Assembly (NCBI GenBank): GCA_013396655.1
Contig: WBMV01003337.1
Span: 154,991 to 218,990, forward strand
Direction: 5' to 3'
DNA: 64,000 nucleotides
From: Campylorhamphus procurvoides
Taxonomy: Eukaryota > Chordata > Aves > Passeriformes > Dendrocolaptidae
In this document: piece after piece, positions 11,419-24,374 of the stretch
Layout: each line of letters opens with the position of its first letter
How positions within the stretch are numbered: the stretch's first letter is position 1
Program-made: the position numbers and the translations under genes
The notes under the pieces: generated by a model
Database searches by the model: none
What the model saw: the letters and a program-made list of their open reading frames with translations, nothing else
What the model was told of the DNA's origin: nothing

Positions 11419-14400
11419 GAGGCCAAAGCCCACTTAAGTCCCTCCTTACAACCCTTCTGTTCTTTTGCTAATCACAGTAAGAGGATTAGCTTGAGGGGTA
11501 TGGGATGTTGAATTCTACAGTCAAAGATGTTCATATCAGGCTCTGGGCTATTTTCGTTCACCCTTTTGGAAATGTAAAATGATTCCCAAAGCAATGAGTG
11601 TATTGAGAACCAAGGCAATTTACTTGTGCTTGGAATACAGGTGTATATATAGCAAGAAAAGGAACGTTGAACTAAAAAACAAGAACTAACCTTAAATGAG
11701 AGCTGAGATTTAATGTTCCAGACTTGTTTAAAGCCAGTGCTTTCGCTCCAAATGTCCACTTGTATTTGGAAGGAATTGTATCATATAGAAGTTATTTGCT
11801 TTCTCTTATGAAAAAGTACAGGCAACCACACAATATTATACTGCCTTTGTCAATGTCTGAATTATATCTTATGTGAAGGTGCATTCCTCCCCTCAGTTTC
11901 TGGTGCAGGTGGGCTGCTCTTTGCAAGAGAGCTGAGGCTAAGCTACAGCTATTTATGTTTGTAATTTTTGGAGCTCCTAGATTTGAGCATCAGCCTGATT
12001 CCAGGGATTATTAAATACATCATCTCAAATATGGTATCATTAAGTGCAAATACACTGCTTTTTGCTTGTGAGGATGGGATAGAAGGTGGTGATATTTTCC
12101 TGACATTTACTGTCTCCTCTGGGCATCAGCTTTTGGCTGCCAATAAGGCAAAAGGTCTTGCTGCCTGCAGCCACTCTGGTGCCCCTGAGGAAATGAAGCC
12201 AAGGTTTGTCCAACAAGCATCCTCCTGGACCGGTAGGGACTGCAGGCATCCCACATGTGCCTGGGAGGGCAACTGGAGCTCAAATGTGGTGACCAAACTC
12301 TGTTTTGTTCACTGTAATGTCTTTATGTACATTTGATTCATTCACTGGGAAATCTGCATGGACTAATAGGTTGTTTTAAAATGTAATTTGTCTCGACTGT
12401 CCTGTAAACTTGTTAATGTAAACCAATAAGATGCTGAGTCAAGAGTCAAACAAAAGGACGCTGTAAGGGTGGGAGACAAGTTGGATCTGTTCCCATTTCA
12501 GTACCCAAAAATGCACTTGTGTAGGTAAGCTCTCATTGTTAATTACCAAGTATGAGTGTTCTGCTGTGTTTCTCCAGTTATCCCATGTGAAACATTCCCA
12601 CCCACCCTGGGGCAGCTGTGCTGTGGGAACAGCCCCAGATTGCAGGTGCAGGATGATGCTGAGTGCAGTTCCTGCTATGCTAAACCCTCCTGACAGAGGA
12701 AGCTATGCATTTATCTTTGACTCAGGTTGGTTTTCCTGACATTGACAATTATCTTTCCATTAAAAATCTCTGTTTGCTTTCACCTTGTCCTCACTGAACT
12801 GCGGGACCCTCTGCATGCTTTGAAATATGTGCCTAAACCTCTCTTCCGTGGTTCTTATGAATCATGACAAGAACAACATTGCTAAGAATCTCAGTTAGCA
12901 TCTTATCTGTTACTTTCCTGGCTGGTTGTTTGGTCCAGACTTTGTCACAAAGAGCAGCAGTGGCATGGGGCCTTGAGTCTGTTTGCACATCTGGCTCCTT
13001 TACCAATGATTACTTTTTTTCTCCATCTGTAGTGTCTGAGTTCACCTTTTTGATGTTACCTCAGTTACAGTACAGCTGGACACAAATTCTGAATTCTGTG
13101 TACGGTAAAATAAATAATGTATGTCAGTGTTAAAAATATAGAGAATCCATTTTTTTACTAAGTTTCTCTTCACTACTCCTGTGTAGGTAGTTGGCAAGTC
13201 AGGGTAGGTGACTTGGATAAGAATAGGCACGGAGAGAGGGAGTAATAAAACAGATTATTTAGCAAAGAACAATACTAAAGCCCTTTAATGAGCCTTTCTG
13301 AAATATCTCATATTCAGTCTTTTAATATGGTGCAGAAATTATGCAAAAAGTTTTCTATTGTTACTTGGATTCTGTCCGCAAGTACTGTCATTTTTTTTCC
13401 ATGCATTAGGTCTAGAATTTATAACTTACACACCATTATAACTTAGACACTGTCAAGTTTTTCTGTACATGTTACAGCAGGTTTATAAGTTATATATTTT
13501 TTGGGGGGAGGGAAGAACTACTGAAAACCTCATTTCTATGCAATAAACTGTTCAAATATACACTCAGATCCTGCTGAGTGTGATGAGACTGCTCTTAAAT
13601 GCTTGCTAGTCTGACTTAAAATTCACCTTTGTCTGAATGCTGTGCATGAGGGCAGCCTCGCTGGCTGGTTCTGCCAGATGAAGTGAAAAGAGCACAGGTG
13701 CCAGGGGAAGATCTCACTGTAGCTATACTGATTAAATTTGAGTTCAGCTTTGTTTTGGTTACAGCCTTGTGGGCTGACATTTAACTGCAGCCTCACGCTC
13801 TCCATCCTGGCCCCAGCTGGGTTTATGAGTACTCTGATCTGTGGATTTAAAAAGAAAAATAATCTCATAGTAGAAGACAGAACATTGCTGAGGAAACAAA
13901 AAGTGTAATCCAGTATGTTTTAGGGAATTGGATTCCTGACATCAACCAGGCACTCTCCATCTTTTGCTCACCCAGGTGCAGGAGGAATGTTTCTTATTGG
14001 ATGTTGGAAGACGTGAAGTCTCTGGAATTAGATGTTTACAGTGAAGTTCCTTTGGCGATGCTCCCTGGGAGCTGCCAGTGTGCTCCCTGCTCTCTCTGCC
14101 ATCTTGCTTGTCCTGCCTTTCCTTTGGTGCTTTTCAGACAACTTCTGGATATCATAGGAGACTTTTAGGGCCATTAGATGAGTCTCTTTTCTAACCTAAT
14201 CCATATTCTTGCCCCCAGCCTGGAAAGGTGTTGGTGCAGGAAATACCCCTTTAAAAATATAGGAAGCTTAGGAATACAGTTTGTTTACTCCCATCTCTTT
14301 CAAGTCCTCTTCTTTGTATTAATTTTTTTCCTCTACTTTACTGTCTTGTCTTTTCTTTCCAGTTTTATTGAATTTATATCCCTGGTGATGGACCATCATA

Positions 14401-14750
14401 AAAAACCAAAAGAGGTATTATTTTTCTTGCACCTTAGCAGTGGATAAGGTTAAGGAAAACAAGGATGGATCTTCACAGCTGTTCATTTGCCTGAGCTGTC
14501 CCATGGAGGATTCAATTGCCTTCTGAATTAAGTCAGTGCTGTCTTACTAGCATATGATCTGACAGTTGGCCAGAGAAATATGAGCTGTTGTTTTGAGGTA
14601 TTAATCGTGTTCTGAAACAGTATTACCATGTGGTGGCTGTGCAATGAGCACAGTTTTGCAGTGCTGAAAACCTTGTGTGCAGAAGTAGGTTTGCAGCCAG
14701 GCATCTCTGTAATGCAGAGGATTTACATTATGACTGACCTTCTTTTGGTT

Positions 14751-14814
14751 GGGTCTTATTTTTTGGGGGGGTTGGGGTTTTTTTCTGTTTAATTTTTATT
14801 TTTTATTTAATACT
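14751..14814. repeat. T/G-rich low-complexity tract
   Basis: Runs of T, G7 and mixed T/A give a strand-asymmetric tract with almost no C. It may be the decayed tail of an insertion or a slippage product. No unit repeats cleanly. Confidence 0.8.
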
Positions 14815-15465
14815 TCTTGGTTAGTTATTAATGAAAGGAATAATTTTATTATTGTAATTAAAATATTTTAAGATATCAGGTAGGACTCCCTTCTGTAAAA
14901 GGGTGAATCAAATTAGTTTAACATCAGAAATAAGCCCTAGTTCGTAAGGCTAGAGGTGTAATTGTGTTGCAGTTTGTAGAGCCATGCTCCCTCATTGGCC
15001 TTGGCCTGGGTTAGGTGAGGAGAAGGAGCACTGCACATGCCATCAGCCCAGCTCCACAGGCAGCAGCAACTGGGAATGCTCGGGGAGTGCCAGGACCTGT
15101 TCCAGGTGAGCACCACAGAGCACCTACCCAGCAGAAGACACTGTATGTCAGAGTGCAAGGGAGGGAGGATTTCCTTGATAACTCTCTCCAAAATACCCAG
15201 GACAGGGCACTGTTGGAAATGCTGGACTGGTATGACTTTTTTAAAAATTTAATCTGAAATAGTTTGATTTGTTTGCAGTGAGTGATGTGAATGGCATGAG
15301 ATGGTGTTGATGGGTCACACAGACTCTCCCAGAATGCCTGTGTTTGGTGTAAATGCCTCTTAGGTCTTGGCCCCACTCTTTGCTGCCTTATTACCTTGCA
15401 TGTACTGTTGCCCTGTTAGCAGTTTGGATTTTGCAGAAAAAGGAGGACACTGCAGACTGGGGCTC

Positions 15466-15485
15466 CTTTGCAGTACTTTGCAGTA
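15466..15485. repeat. 10-bp tandem duplication
   Basis: CTTTGCAGTA occurs twice in direct succession (15466-15475 and 15476-15485). This is a small replication-slippage type duplication. Confidence 0.8.
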
Positions 15486-15914
15486 CTACCCTTTGGATAG
15501 TCCTTCTGCTCCCAGGGCGCACAGTCTCTGTCAGGACGGAAGGGTTTAGTCTTAGACTGAAGAATTATAAGCTGTAAGGTCTGCAGAACATAAACTGGTC
15601 CCATTTTTTGTCATTGATGTGTTTCTTTTAACCATGGCATCTAAACTAGAGCATGAGCAGGAAAAGGCACCATCAAATAGTGGCTGCTGTAGCAGATGCT
15701 GCCAGCAAACCTGATTCCTGAGGACTGGTCTCCAGAAGCTGGAACAGGCTTAACTCATGCCAAATTTCCTCTTGTCCTTATGTGCAGAGCTGCAAGCTGC
15801 TCTCTGCTCTCAGTTGATGCCCTTTGCCATGGAATCTGTCTGGATGGGAGTGCTGACTGCATCCTGAGTACTTCTTTCAAAAGAAATGCAAAGGAAAGTC
15901 CAGACAAACAGATG

Positions 15915-16592
15915 AGGAGCAGCTCTGTTGAGAAGGACTTGGGGGTGCTGGTGGATGAGAGGCTAAGCATGAGCCAGCCATGTGTGCTCTCAGCCCAGAA
16001 ACTCAACTGTGTCCTGGGCTGCAGCAAAAGCAGCATGGCCAGCAGGTCATGGGAAGGGATTCTGCCCCTCTGCTCTGCTCTGGTGAGACCCCACCTAGAG
16101 TGCTGCATCCAGCTCTGGGGTCCTCAGCACAGGAAGGACATGGACCTGTTGGATCAAGTCCAGAGGAAGCCACCAAGTTGATTAGTGGAGCACCTCTTCT
16201 AAGACAAAATGCTGAGGGAATTGGGATTGTTCAGCCTGAAGAAGAGAAGGCTTCGGGGTGACCTAATTGCAGCCTTTCAGTACCTGAAAGATGGAAAGAT
16301 GGAGAGAGAAAATTTACAAGAGCATGTAGTGACAGGACAAGGGGTAATGGCTTCAAACTGAAAAAGGGCAGGTTTAGATTAGATATTAGGAAGAAATTCC
16401 TTACTGCAATAGTAGTGAGACACTGGAACAGGTTGTCCAGAGAAGTTGTGGATGCCTCATCCCTGGCAGTGTTCAAGACAAGGCTGGATGGAGCTCTGAG
16501 CAACCTGGTCTAGTGGAAGGTGTCCTTGGCCAAAGCAGGGTGGTTGGAACTAGATTATCTTTACTTTCCAAACCAAACCATTCTATGATTCC
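15915..16592 (+). mobile_element. CR1 3' fragment with C-terminal reverse transcriptase remnant
   Basis: An open frame from about 15915 reads [19 protein letters not shown], followed by [20 protein letters not shown] and QVQRK, the C-terminal end of CR1 ORF2. The 3'UTR follows, with CACTGGAACAGGTTGTCC at about 16422 and CAACCTGGTCTAGTGGAAGG at 16501-16520. It ends in CATTCTATGATTCC. The catalytic part is absent because the copy is 5'-truncated. An in-frame stop lies right after the matching peptide, where the family normally continues, so the remnant is dead. The 5' limit is uncertain, as the bases from 15696 are open in the same frame but do not look like CR1. Confidence 0.92.
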
Positions 16593-19500
16593 TCATTTAG
16601 GAAATAGGGCAGAGGTGTCAATGGCATGTGCCTGCCTTTCCTCTACCTGTTACCAAAGGATAGAGGGAAGAGGGACCCTCCTCCCAAACTTGCAACCAAA
16701 TCCTACTTTTAAGTTCAGCTGTGCTAAGCTTAGGTAGGTCCCCTGCCTCAAATCCTACACATACATTCTTTTTTTCCCCTCTACCTCCCAATATATGTCA
16801 TATTCACCTGCCTTGCTCAGTGCTGCAAGGCATAATTCCTTCTCATTTTTTCATTAAATCAATTTCAAAGCTCTAATTAAGTGAATAAATACACCTTATT
16901 CCTGCTTGCTGACTTAAGATGCTCATCAGAAATATTACTTTCATGTAATTAGGAAATTAGGTCTCTTCCCTGGAGTTTGCATCATGAAAAATAGTGTTGG
17001 TCATGTCGGTGGCCCCATGGATTAGAAAAGAAGCGGTTCAGCTCTTTGGACATATGGCCATCACTGAAGCTGCTTGATGCTGTGTGAGGCAGAGCTGCCT
17101 GGAAGGTTAGGAAATATGTCTATAGAAAATGGACTATCCTTTACCCTCCAGCTATTGTGAAACTTAGGGGAAGCCTATCTTGGACCCCACTTTGAACTTG
17201 TTTTATGAGCAAGCCCCGGAGTGGCTGTTTGGTTACCAAGAATAAGTGTTACCAAGAAGTGTTACTCCAGAGTGCTCAGTCACTCAGCACTGAGACCCTG
17301 TGGCAAAAAATAGCTTTATGTAGATTGCAGGAGGTACTGAGAGGAAGCTGAATCCCCCTGAGGCCCTTGTAGGAGGGGGAATAAAAAGGCTTTTTTTACC
17401 AACTATGTCATCCTCATGCAGTCATGCCAAAGTGCAGTGGTGTGCTGCTCCTGCTTTTCAGAGGCCTCTAGGTGAATTGTTTGTCTCCAAGAACAAGATA
17501 TCTGGAAGACACAATGATTAATGACAGAGCAGGCTTTCCTCCCTTCCTGCAGGTCAAGCCTTCACGAGCAAGAAGGAGGAGGCTGCTAACATGGGGCTGG
17601 GATTTCTTCCCGAGACCTGCCAGATCCACGAACTTTAATTTATTTTCCTCACTCAGAGCATTTTTTTTTCTGATAATAGAAACTGTCATCTGTAATTGAG
17701 ACTATCGCAATGAAATGTGAGAATAGTGCAGAAGTGTTTGTAATTTAACTAGTTCTGAGCCTGTTCATTCTCCTTTCTAAACCAGACATTTTTAGTAACT
17801 CTACCCAGTCTATTTTGCTATAAAAGCAAGGCAAGATTCTATCACTTAAACCACAAGGCAGAGGAAAAGGATGGTGGAGACTGGGTTGCCTCCTTCAGTT
17901 TGAGCTACACCTGTTGGCCTTAGTGGTCACGGAGATTTACCACTTTTTTTTAAGCACACCAAAGCAGTGACAGTACAGGTGGCTGTTGCTCCATTTTAAT
18001 GTGACATAGTGGCCCCAGGACAGACTTCGTGATTTTTAAACACATTTTTTAAAATGTTGTTAGATGACTTGGGGTTTGTGTCGAGTGAATTGGAGGTGGG
18101 ATTTGAATAAGCAGTTTAATACACCTGTCGCTGTAAGTAGTGTTGCTGCATCTGCTTTGGCTGACTTTGATGTAGGTGAAATGCCATCCATTTCCTACTC
18201 CAGGTACTAAAGAACAGAAAAAAGACAGAAAAAATAGCTGAACCAACAATTTTTGTGTATTTATTACCACTCTGGTATTTATGACCCAGTAGTGTTTTTG
18301 TAAGGGTGCAGATTTAACAAAGTACCATTTTCTTGGTTGAGGTTTCAGTGTATTTTAGATTTCCAAGAAGTCGCCTTCAGAGTCCAGTTCTGCACTGGCT
18401 TCATACAAATTGTTTGTTACTAAGTCATCAGGAAGCGCTTGAAGATAACTCACATGCATTTATCTTGTAATACCTTGTGATTTTGTAAATGCAAAAGGCA
18501 GAAGTCTTGGGGCAGACAGAAGGAGCATGGCTTTGTCTTCAAGGTTTGGGGGAATTAGCAAAAATACTACTTTTAACCATCACAAAATTATGGTTATGCT
18601 TCTGAAATAGTCTTCTGGCTCTTAGTCTCTTGTACATTGAATGTGAAACGGTTCCTGTTATTAGCAATTATCTTTGTCATAAATATATCCTTCAACTAAT
18701 CAAGAGCTGTTTGCCAGATATATATGATAATGCCTTCTTTGTTGTTTAACAGTAAATGATAAGACACTCATTACTTTTCCGTCACTAATTAAGGAATCAC
18801 TTCACCTGGGAGACATGTTTATTTTTCAGATGCTTGATTTTTCAGGTGAGATGAGTTGCAATCCAGGTCACCTGAGTTTACTTTTTTAACCACGTTTGAG
18901 TTAACAAGTTTGCAAGTATTGGCCCCTTTTTACATGCCAAGTTTCCAGTCCTATTCTGATTAAGCTGTGATTTAGGTGGAACATCAGTCTGCTGAAGAAG
19001 TCCAGGTATGCTTTTCAAATGTAACTGTGGCATATTTTGAGTGAACAAAGTTGATCAATGATCATAGTTCTTGATATAAAAAGCCCATTTAGGATAAAAA
19101 AACTCTCAAAACATAACTGAATAAGAGGTCTAGCATTTTAGAAGTGTAGGAAATAGATTAACTTTTGGCTGAATGCTGGAAAAGTCCCAATATGTTTAGA
19201 GAAGTACCAACATTCCTTGGTCTCCTTAAAATACTTCATACAGCTCTTAATTCCTGTGTCATTTCTGATCCTAAACCTTATACTCATACACATAGGTTAG
19301 AAAAGAGACATAGGAAAATAGTCACAGGTCCTCATGGAGAATTGTAAGCTTAACAGTTCCTTTGACCTGCGGCAAGCAGGACAAGTGATGTGGCTGATGC
19401 TGTGCTTGGTTGCTTGTGGGTGCTGAGGTTGGTTGGTAAGGTGTCCTGTTAAATATAGGTCGTTCTTGTACTTCACTGGGCAGCAAAATAGACAAGAAAA

Positions 19501-21529
19501 TCATTGTATTCCTTGTAAACAGGCATATGGTTTTCTGAGACACTCAAGTTACATAATGTTGGGCAGAAATCTGTCTTTGGAGTACAAATTCCTGTTTCTG
19601 AAACAGAAGGCACCAAACCCTTAGGTGCCAGGGGTACTGGAGCACACAGGAAGGAGGATAGTCCCACTCACAGAACCAAATTTGTGGCCACACTGAGCTG
19701 GCCTGAGAATCAGAGTTTCAGAGGGCTTGGAGGGATATGTTTTTATATTATGAAATGTTTATTTGTGTTATGCAGTCTTCTTGTGATGATATTGGCAAAG
19801 GCTGTCAGGGAAAGGGAAGCACTGATTGTCCAGCAGTGTGGTTCTCATTTTCTGACCTGGGCTTGCCAGGTGCCTGGATTTAAATTTTGGTCTAGACCAC
19901 TGGAAATCTGGGGAAGTCTGCCTCACAGCAATTACAGAATGGCTTATGTACAGGCAGAGGACATTGCTTTACTGTCGTGCTCAAAATGTCACATCTGCTC
20001 CCTATCCATGCTAGCAGGGGAGCATCTCTGAAGTATATCCTTCTCACAGAGCTGGCAAGAGCCAGATAGCCCCAGCAGTGCTGGGATTTCATGCTTGAAT
20101 GGCTTTAGGATAAGTTAAGGGTATTGGGTCAATCAGAAAATGCACAATCATAGACATATGTATGTTTTGCTCAAGTGGCCTTGTGGGCTATCACTCTATT
20201 TTGAAGAGTGAATTGCTGAGCCCTGACAGCCCTGCTGGTCTTCTTGTAACGGACCTTGGAGCAACGAAAAGTGACTTTAGCAGGACCTTGATGCCCAAAC
20301 AATGATAAAAAATAAGAACATTTGTGACAAATGAAGCTAGACTAGAATGTGACAGAATTCCCTAATTCTGTGGGAAAAAAGTTTCACAAAGCATCCTCTT
20401 GCTCACATTAAAAATGCAGAGACTTTAACACCAGAAGTTTCAGTGAGTTTGTGCAGTCCCTGAACAAATGAGAAAATTTCAATCCAAAATCTCCATTATA
20501 GCAGTATAGGTCTTTATGAAAGAATAAAAAAGCTGTCTTTGGACTTTTCTTTACAGCACTTTTAAGCAGGGTTATGGTGAAATTGAGCAAAATTTGCCAG
20601 AAATATGTGAGAGAGCAGAATAAACAAAAACCCATCAGTGATATCCCCCAAAAGACAGTGGCAATGTAAACAGAAGATTCTCTGTACAAACCAGGAAAGG
20701 TCTGTACATAGTCATGTTATGTGGATACATATTATGCTGAGACAGGATTATTTTCTTTGCCATAAAAATTCAGAATAATTTTCCTTCTTTATGTGGAGTA
20801 ACTCTGTGCAGCTTTCTGAGGTGGGCAAGTGCAAAGTATCTTTGGCTTAGCAAATGGATACCCTGGTAGATATACGTTTTAACTTGCAGTTTTTGGGTGT
20901 GGCCTTCCGTGTCTGATGGCTGGTTATGCTGCTTGGCACAGCCCAGGTATGGCCAGAGATGGTTGCCCTGACAGTTCCCTGCTGCTGAATCAGACTTGTT
21001 GTCTAGGCAACTGCCTTCAGCTTAAACTGGAAAAGTATGAGTTAAGACCAGAGTCTTACCAGTGCAAGATCTGCAAGGGTGGACTCATTGCTCTTAAGGC
21101 TCTCCTAAAGCTTAATCTTAACAGGCATGTGCTGTAAAGACACAGTCCAAGAGCATGAAGGGGAATATGGCATCAGCAAGAACTGACAGATGATGTACTG
21201 CAGTGCAGAGCTGCTGCCTCCTCCACAGTGCAGGGCTGAGGGGGAGGATGTGATGCCCGGGCACGAACTCCAGATCCCTATGGAAGGATGCAGAAGGTTG
21301 AGTGGGAACATGGAGTGCCCTCTTGTGCCCTGCAGATGTCTGGCATTTCACTAAATGATGAAAAATGTCAAACCCTTTCCCTTCTGTTAAAATTTCTGTG
21401 CTGGGCGGAGCAACCTTTTATAAGGTCCAGCACAGATAGGGGAGACTGCTTACCAACAGCTGTGCCTGACTGATGGCAGTGCCTTCTCTTGAGGATCACA
21501 ACAAAGAGAGAGGGTAACTGTTTCATGCA
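16593..21529. other. Non-coding stretch, nothing recognised
   Basis: AT-rich sequence with no supportable exon, RNA gene or repeat family visible by eye. Short open frames on both strands show no conserved motif. Confidence 0.55.
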
Positions 21530-21750
21530 GGCTGATCATGATAGGACAAGGGGGAATGACTTTAAACTAAAAGAGGAAAGATTTAATTAGGAAGAAATTC
21601 TTTACTCAGAGAGTGCTGAGACACTGGAACAGGTTGCTTAGAGAAGTTGTGGCTGCCGCATCCCTGGAAGTGTTCAAGGCCAAGTTGGATGGGACTTTGA
21701 TTAAACTTGTCTAGTAGTCCCTTCCAACATAAGCCTTTCTTTGATTCTGT
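21530..21750 (+). mobile_element. CR1 3'-end fragment
   Basis: The order GGAATGACTTTAAACTAAAAG, AGGAAGAAATTCTTTACTC, GACACTGGAACAGGTTGC, CCCTGGAAGTGTTCAAGGCC and a TTTGATTCTGTGG tail is diagnostic of the CR1 3'UTR. The segment AACTTGTCTAGTAGTCCCTTCC at about 21705 lacks bases seen between these motifs in the copy at 15915-16592, which indicates an internal deletion. The copy is non-coding. Confidence 0.9.
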
Positions 21751-22747
21751 GGATTCCAGCATGGTTCTCAAAGAGAAAACAAAGACAATGATGTTTCTGG
21801 CTTTCCAGTGTAGATATAGACCATGCCCTACTTCTGTACAGTGCTTGATGGCAGGTTCCAGTCCCAGTCTTGGGCCCGCCCTGGTGTGAGGGAAGATAAC
21901 AGAGGCCACAAATAGATTTCCTTGTTTTTGTTTGATACACACATCTTCAAGAATAGGCTAGCTGCTTGTAACACAGTGCTGGCAAGGTTGCTCATTCACG
22001 GTCACATGACATCAGCTCTGAGCCTCATCGCATGTTTTGAGTGCACAGCTGGGCAGTTGCTAAACAGCATGAACCAGGAGTAGTAAACCTGGAAAACTTA
22101 CTGGGAGTGTGTGTGTGTTTGTATTGATCCTTGATAATTTTGATTGGCTTTACACTATGTACCAATTGATGAAGTAATAATTTCATAAATTTGTGTGACA
22201 AAATATTATTTCCGTCTCCTGAGTCTATGGCTGTGTTGAGGGTGTCTTTTTCTAGACCTGTGCTTTACCTGTAAGGATGCAATTGTGGAAACTAGGGAAT
22301 CATGGGATAATGGTGTGAAACAGAGATTCTGGGACAGAGAAGACAGGTGAGGACAGCAGGTTAAGGTGTGAAATGGGTAGATGGGTAAGTGAGAACCAAA
22401 AAACCCTATCTGGCATCCTCTGGTAAAGGTTTATATACAGCTTCCCCTTGGGGCAGCTCCAGCGTAGCCCATTTCCAGGGCCTCAGCTGTTTATTTCTGC
22501 CACTTGTAAGCATCACTGAAAATAAAGAAAATGTCTTTCTTAAAGAATCTTTGCTGCTTCTTGAGTGGAACTTGGAAGCTTCCATGATGCTTTCTCCCAG
22601 TAAGTACGAAGTATCTATCTGTATTTATGAGAGTTGCCAAATGTCTGTCTTCTGTATTTGTGTTGAAAATCTGTCTGGTCAGGCAGACACTGTAGTATGA
22701 GGCTGAGAGGAGATTAATAAAATGTACAAAAGGATAGTCTTTGGGAA
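21751..22747. other. Spacer between two CR1 fragments, nothing recognised
   Basis: No gene or repeat is recognised. A short GT run lies near 22110. The donor-like CCCAGTAAGT at about 22598-22607 has no credible exon in front of it. Confidence 0.5.
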
Positions 22748-23040
22748 TAGAATCTTAAAATCATGAAATAGTTTGGGCTGGAAGGGACCTTTAAAGGTCA
22801 TCTAGTCCAACCCCGCTGCAATAAGCAGAGACATCTTCAGCTAGGTCAGGTTGCTTAGAGCCCTGTCCAACCTGACCTAGAATGCTTCCAGGGATGTGGC
22901 ATCTTACCACCTCTCTGGGGAGCCTGTACCAGTGTTTCGCCCCCCTTATGGCAAAACAATTCTTTCCTGTATCTACTCTAAATAAACCATCCTCCACTTT
23001 GAAAACCTCACCCCTTGCCCTATTGCAACAGGCCCCTCTA
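22748..23040 (-). mobile_element. CR1 3'-end fragment, minus strand
   Basis: The reverse complement of the CR1 3' end is evident: the tail region AAATCATGAAATAG at about 22758, then GGGCTGGAAGGGACCTTTAAA, GGTCATCTAGTCCAACCCC and CCTGACCTAGAATGCTTCC. The last part, reading TTTCCTGTATCTACTCTAAAT on the plus strand, is the copy's most 5' portion. No reverse transcriptase motif remains. Confidence 0.9.
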
Positions 23041-24228
23041 AAATGGAAGCAAAGTGGTTTTGTTTTCTAGTAAAGCAAAGACCATTGCTTCTGCAAGGTT
23101 TTCCTTGGAGGTCAGTGAAGCCTGCATGGATGAGGGTTACAGATGTTAACATAACTACAAAAATTAGCTGAAGCTTCTTCCCTTACAATGTCGAATTTTA
23201 CAAGCTGGTGTACATAAAATAAAATTTAACCACAGGAACAAATTATGTGTGTTAATACAGACGGATGAAACACATTCTGTATAAACATGCAGAAATGGTC
23301 ACTTAGGAAGGTTTTGTTGCAGTGATTCTACCAGAGCCATCAACAATCTTGGCAGTTCTAGTTTCCTGGTGAAATTGAAACATTTCATGGGAATTGATTA
23401 ATTGCTGATAATAATCTTGTCAGAATGCTGTCAAAACATCTTGTTTTTATTTCTATGGAATACAGAATGCAAGTCAAAATGAATCACTGGTGCTTGAAGC
23501 AACATATTTTATTTATTTAATGTTCTCAATTCTTCTTTAGAATTACTTCTTAGCAAAAACTTGGAAATTCTGACTGGGAAAATTTTCCCCAATTTATTCC
23601 ATTTCATAGTTTTCTTTCCTCTTTAACCTATATTTTAACCAAATATATCCAAGGCATATAAAAGAAAGCATATTCTTAAAGTGGTGATTATTTATGTGTG
23701 TAAAATCTTCATATGAACATACTACTAGCTCCGGATTTAAAGCCTTAAAATATATTAGGTATTTTAATTGATGCTGAGGATCAACAGTAAAATCTAGTAA
23801 TGGATGGAATCTGTGTGTAACGTGCTATGGAACAGCTCAGGACCTGCACCCACAGTCACTTTGTGCCTGGGACTTTTCAAATATGGGCAGTGAGATGCGC
23901 GGGGGTGCCAGGGCAGCAGCAGCTTGCAAGTCTGGCTTTTAAAGGTTCGCTTCTTTTTTTGAGCTCAGGAGTTTCAGGCTCCTTTTCCTTTATGTTTTAG
24001 ACATATCTTCCTCTACTGGGCACCTGTGATAGACACTCCCCCGGTTTGAGCAGCTGTGTTCAGTACCAAATTTCAGCAAGGACCTGGAAGTGTAACACAG
24101 GGGTCTGTCTGTCAAAATTCCCTGTGTTTAGCAATAAAAGATATCTCACATTTTGCAACAGTGCATGTTCTATACAGACATGAACAAATACTGGATTTTT
24201 CAAAACTGAAAGGGAAAAAGTAAATGGA

Positions 24229-24250
24229 TTGACTCATTCAATTGAGTCAA
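24229..24250. promoter_or_regulatory. Inverted pair of AP-1 type sites (possible enhancer element)
   Basis: TTGACTCA (24229-24236) and TGAGTCAA (24243-24250) are exact reverse complements around a 6-base loop. Each contains a full AP-1 (Fos/Jun) consensus, TGACTCA on one side and TGAGTCA on the other. Two full sites 14 bases apart are less common than one. Function is inferred from motif alone, and 8-bp inverted repeats are frequent by chance. Confidence 0.25.
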
Positions 24251-24356
24251 AGTTCATGGAAGAATGTTGTTTATTCCTCTGGGCACAACATAGGATTTTG
24301 TGCTGATTTGCTTTAGGCTTCTGAACAAGAACTGCAGAACCACCTGGGTATTACTC

Positions 24357-24374
24357 TTTTTTTTAAAAAAAAAA
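24357..24374. repeat. T8A10 tract
   Basis: Eight T are followed directly by ten A, giving a perfect 16-base T/A dyad. It is a simple homopolymer junction and may be polymorphic in length. Confidence 0.9.

Larger units (their letters stand above)
7741..15914. other. Non-coding stretch with minor structures
   Basis: I find no supportable gene. A possible spliced exon at 10935-11091, an 8-bp inverted repeat at 11396-11418, a T/G-rich tract at 14751-14814 and a 10-bp tandem duplication at 15466-15485 are listed separately. The rest is AT-rich with scattered short open frames on both strands that match no family I know. Confidence 0.5.

Noticed and set aside
23576..23589. 14-bp palindrome GGGAAAATTTTCCC
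   Set aside because: Palindromes of this length are expected about four times in the window.
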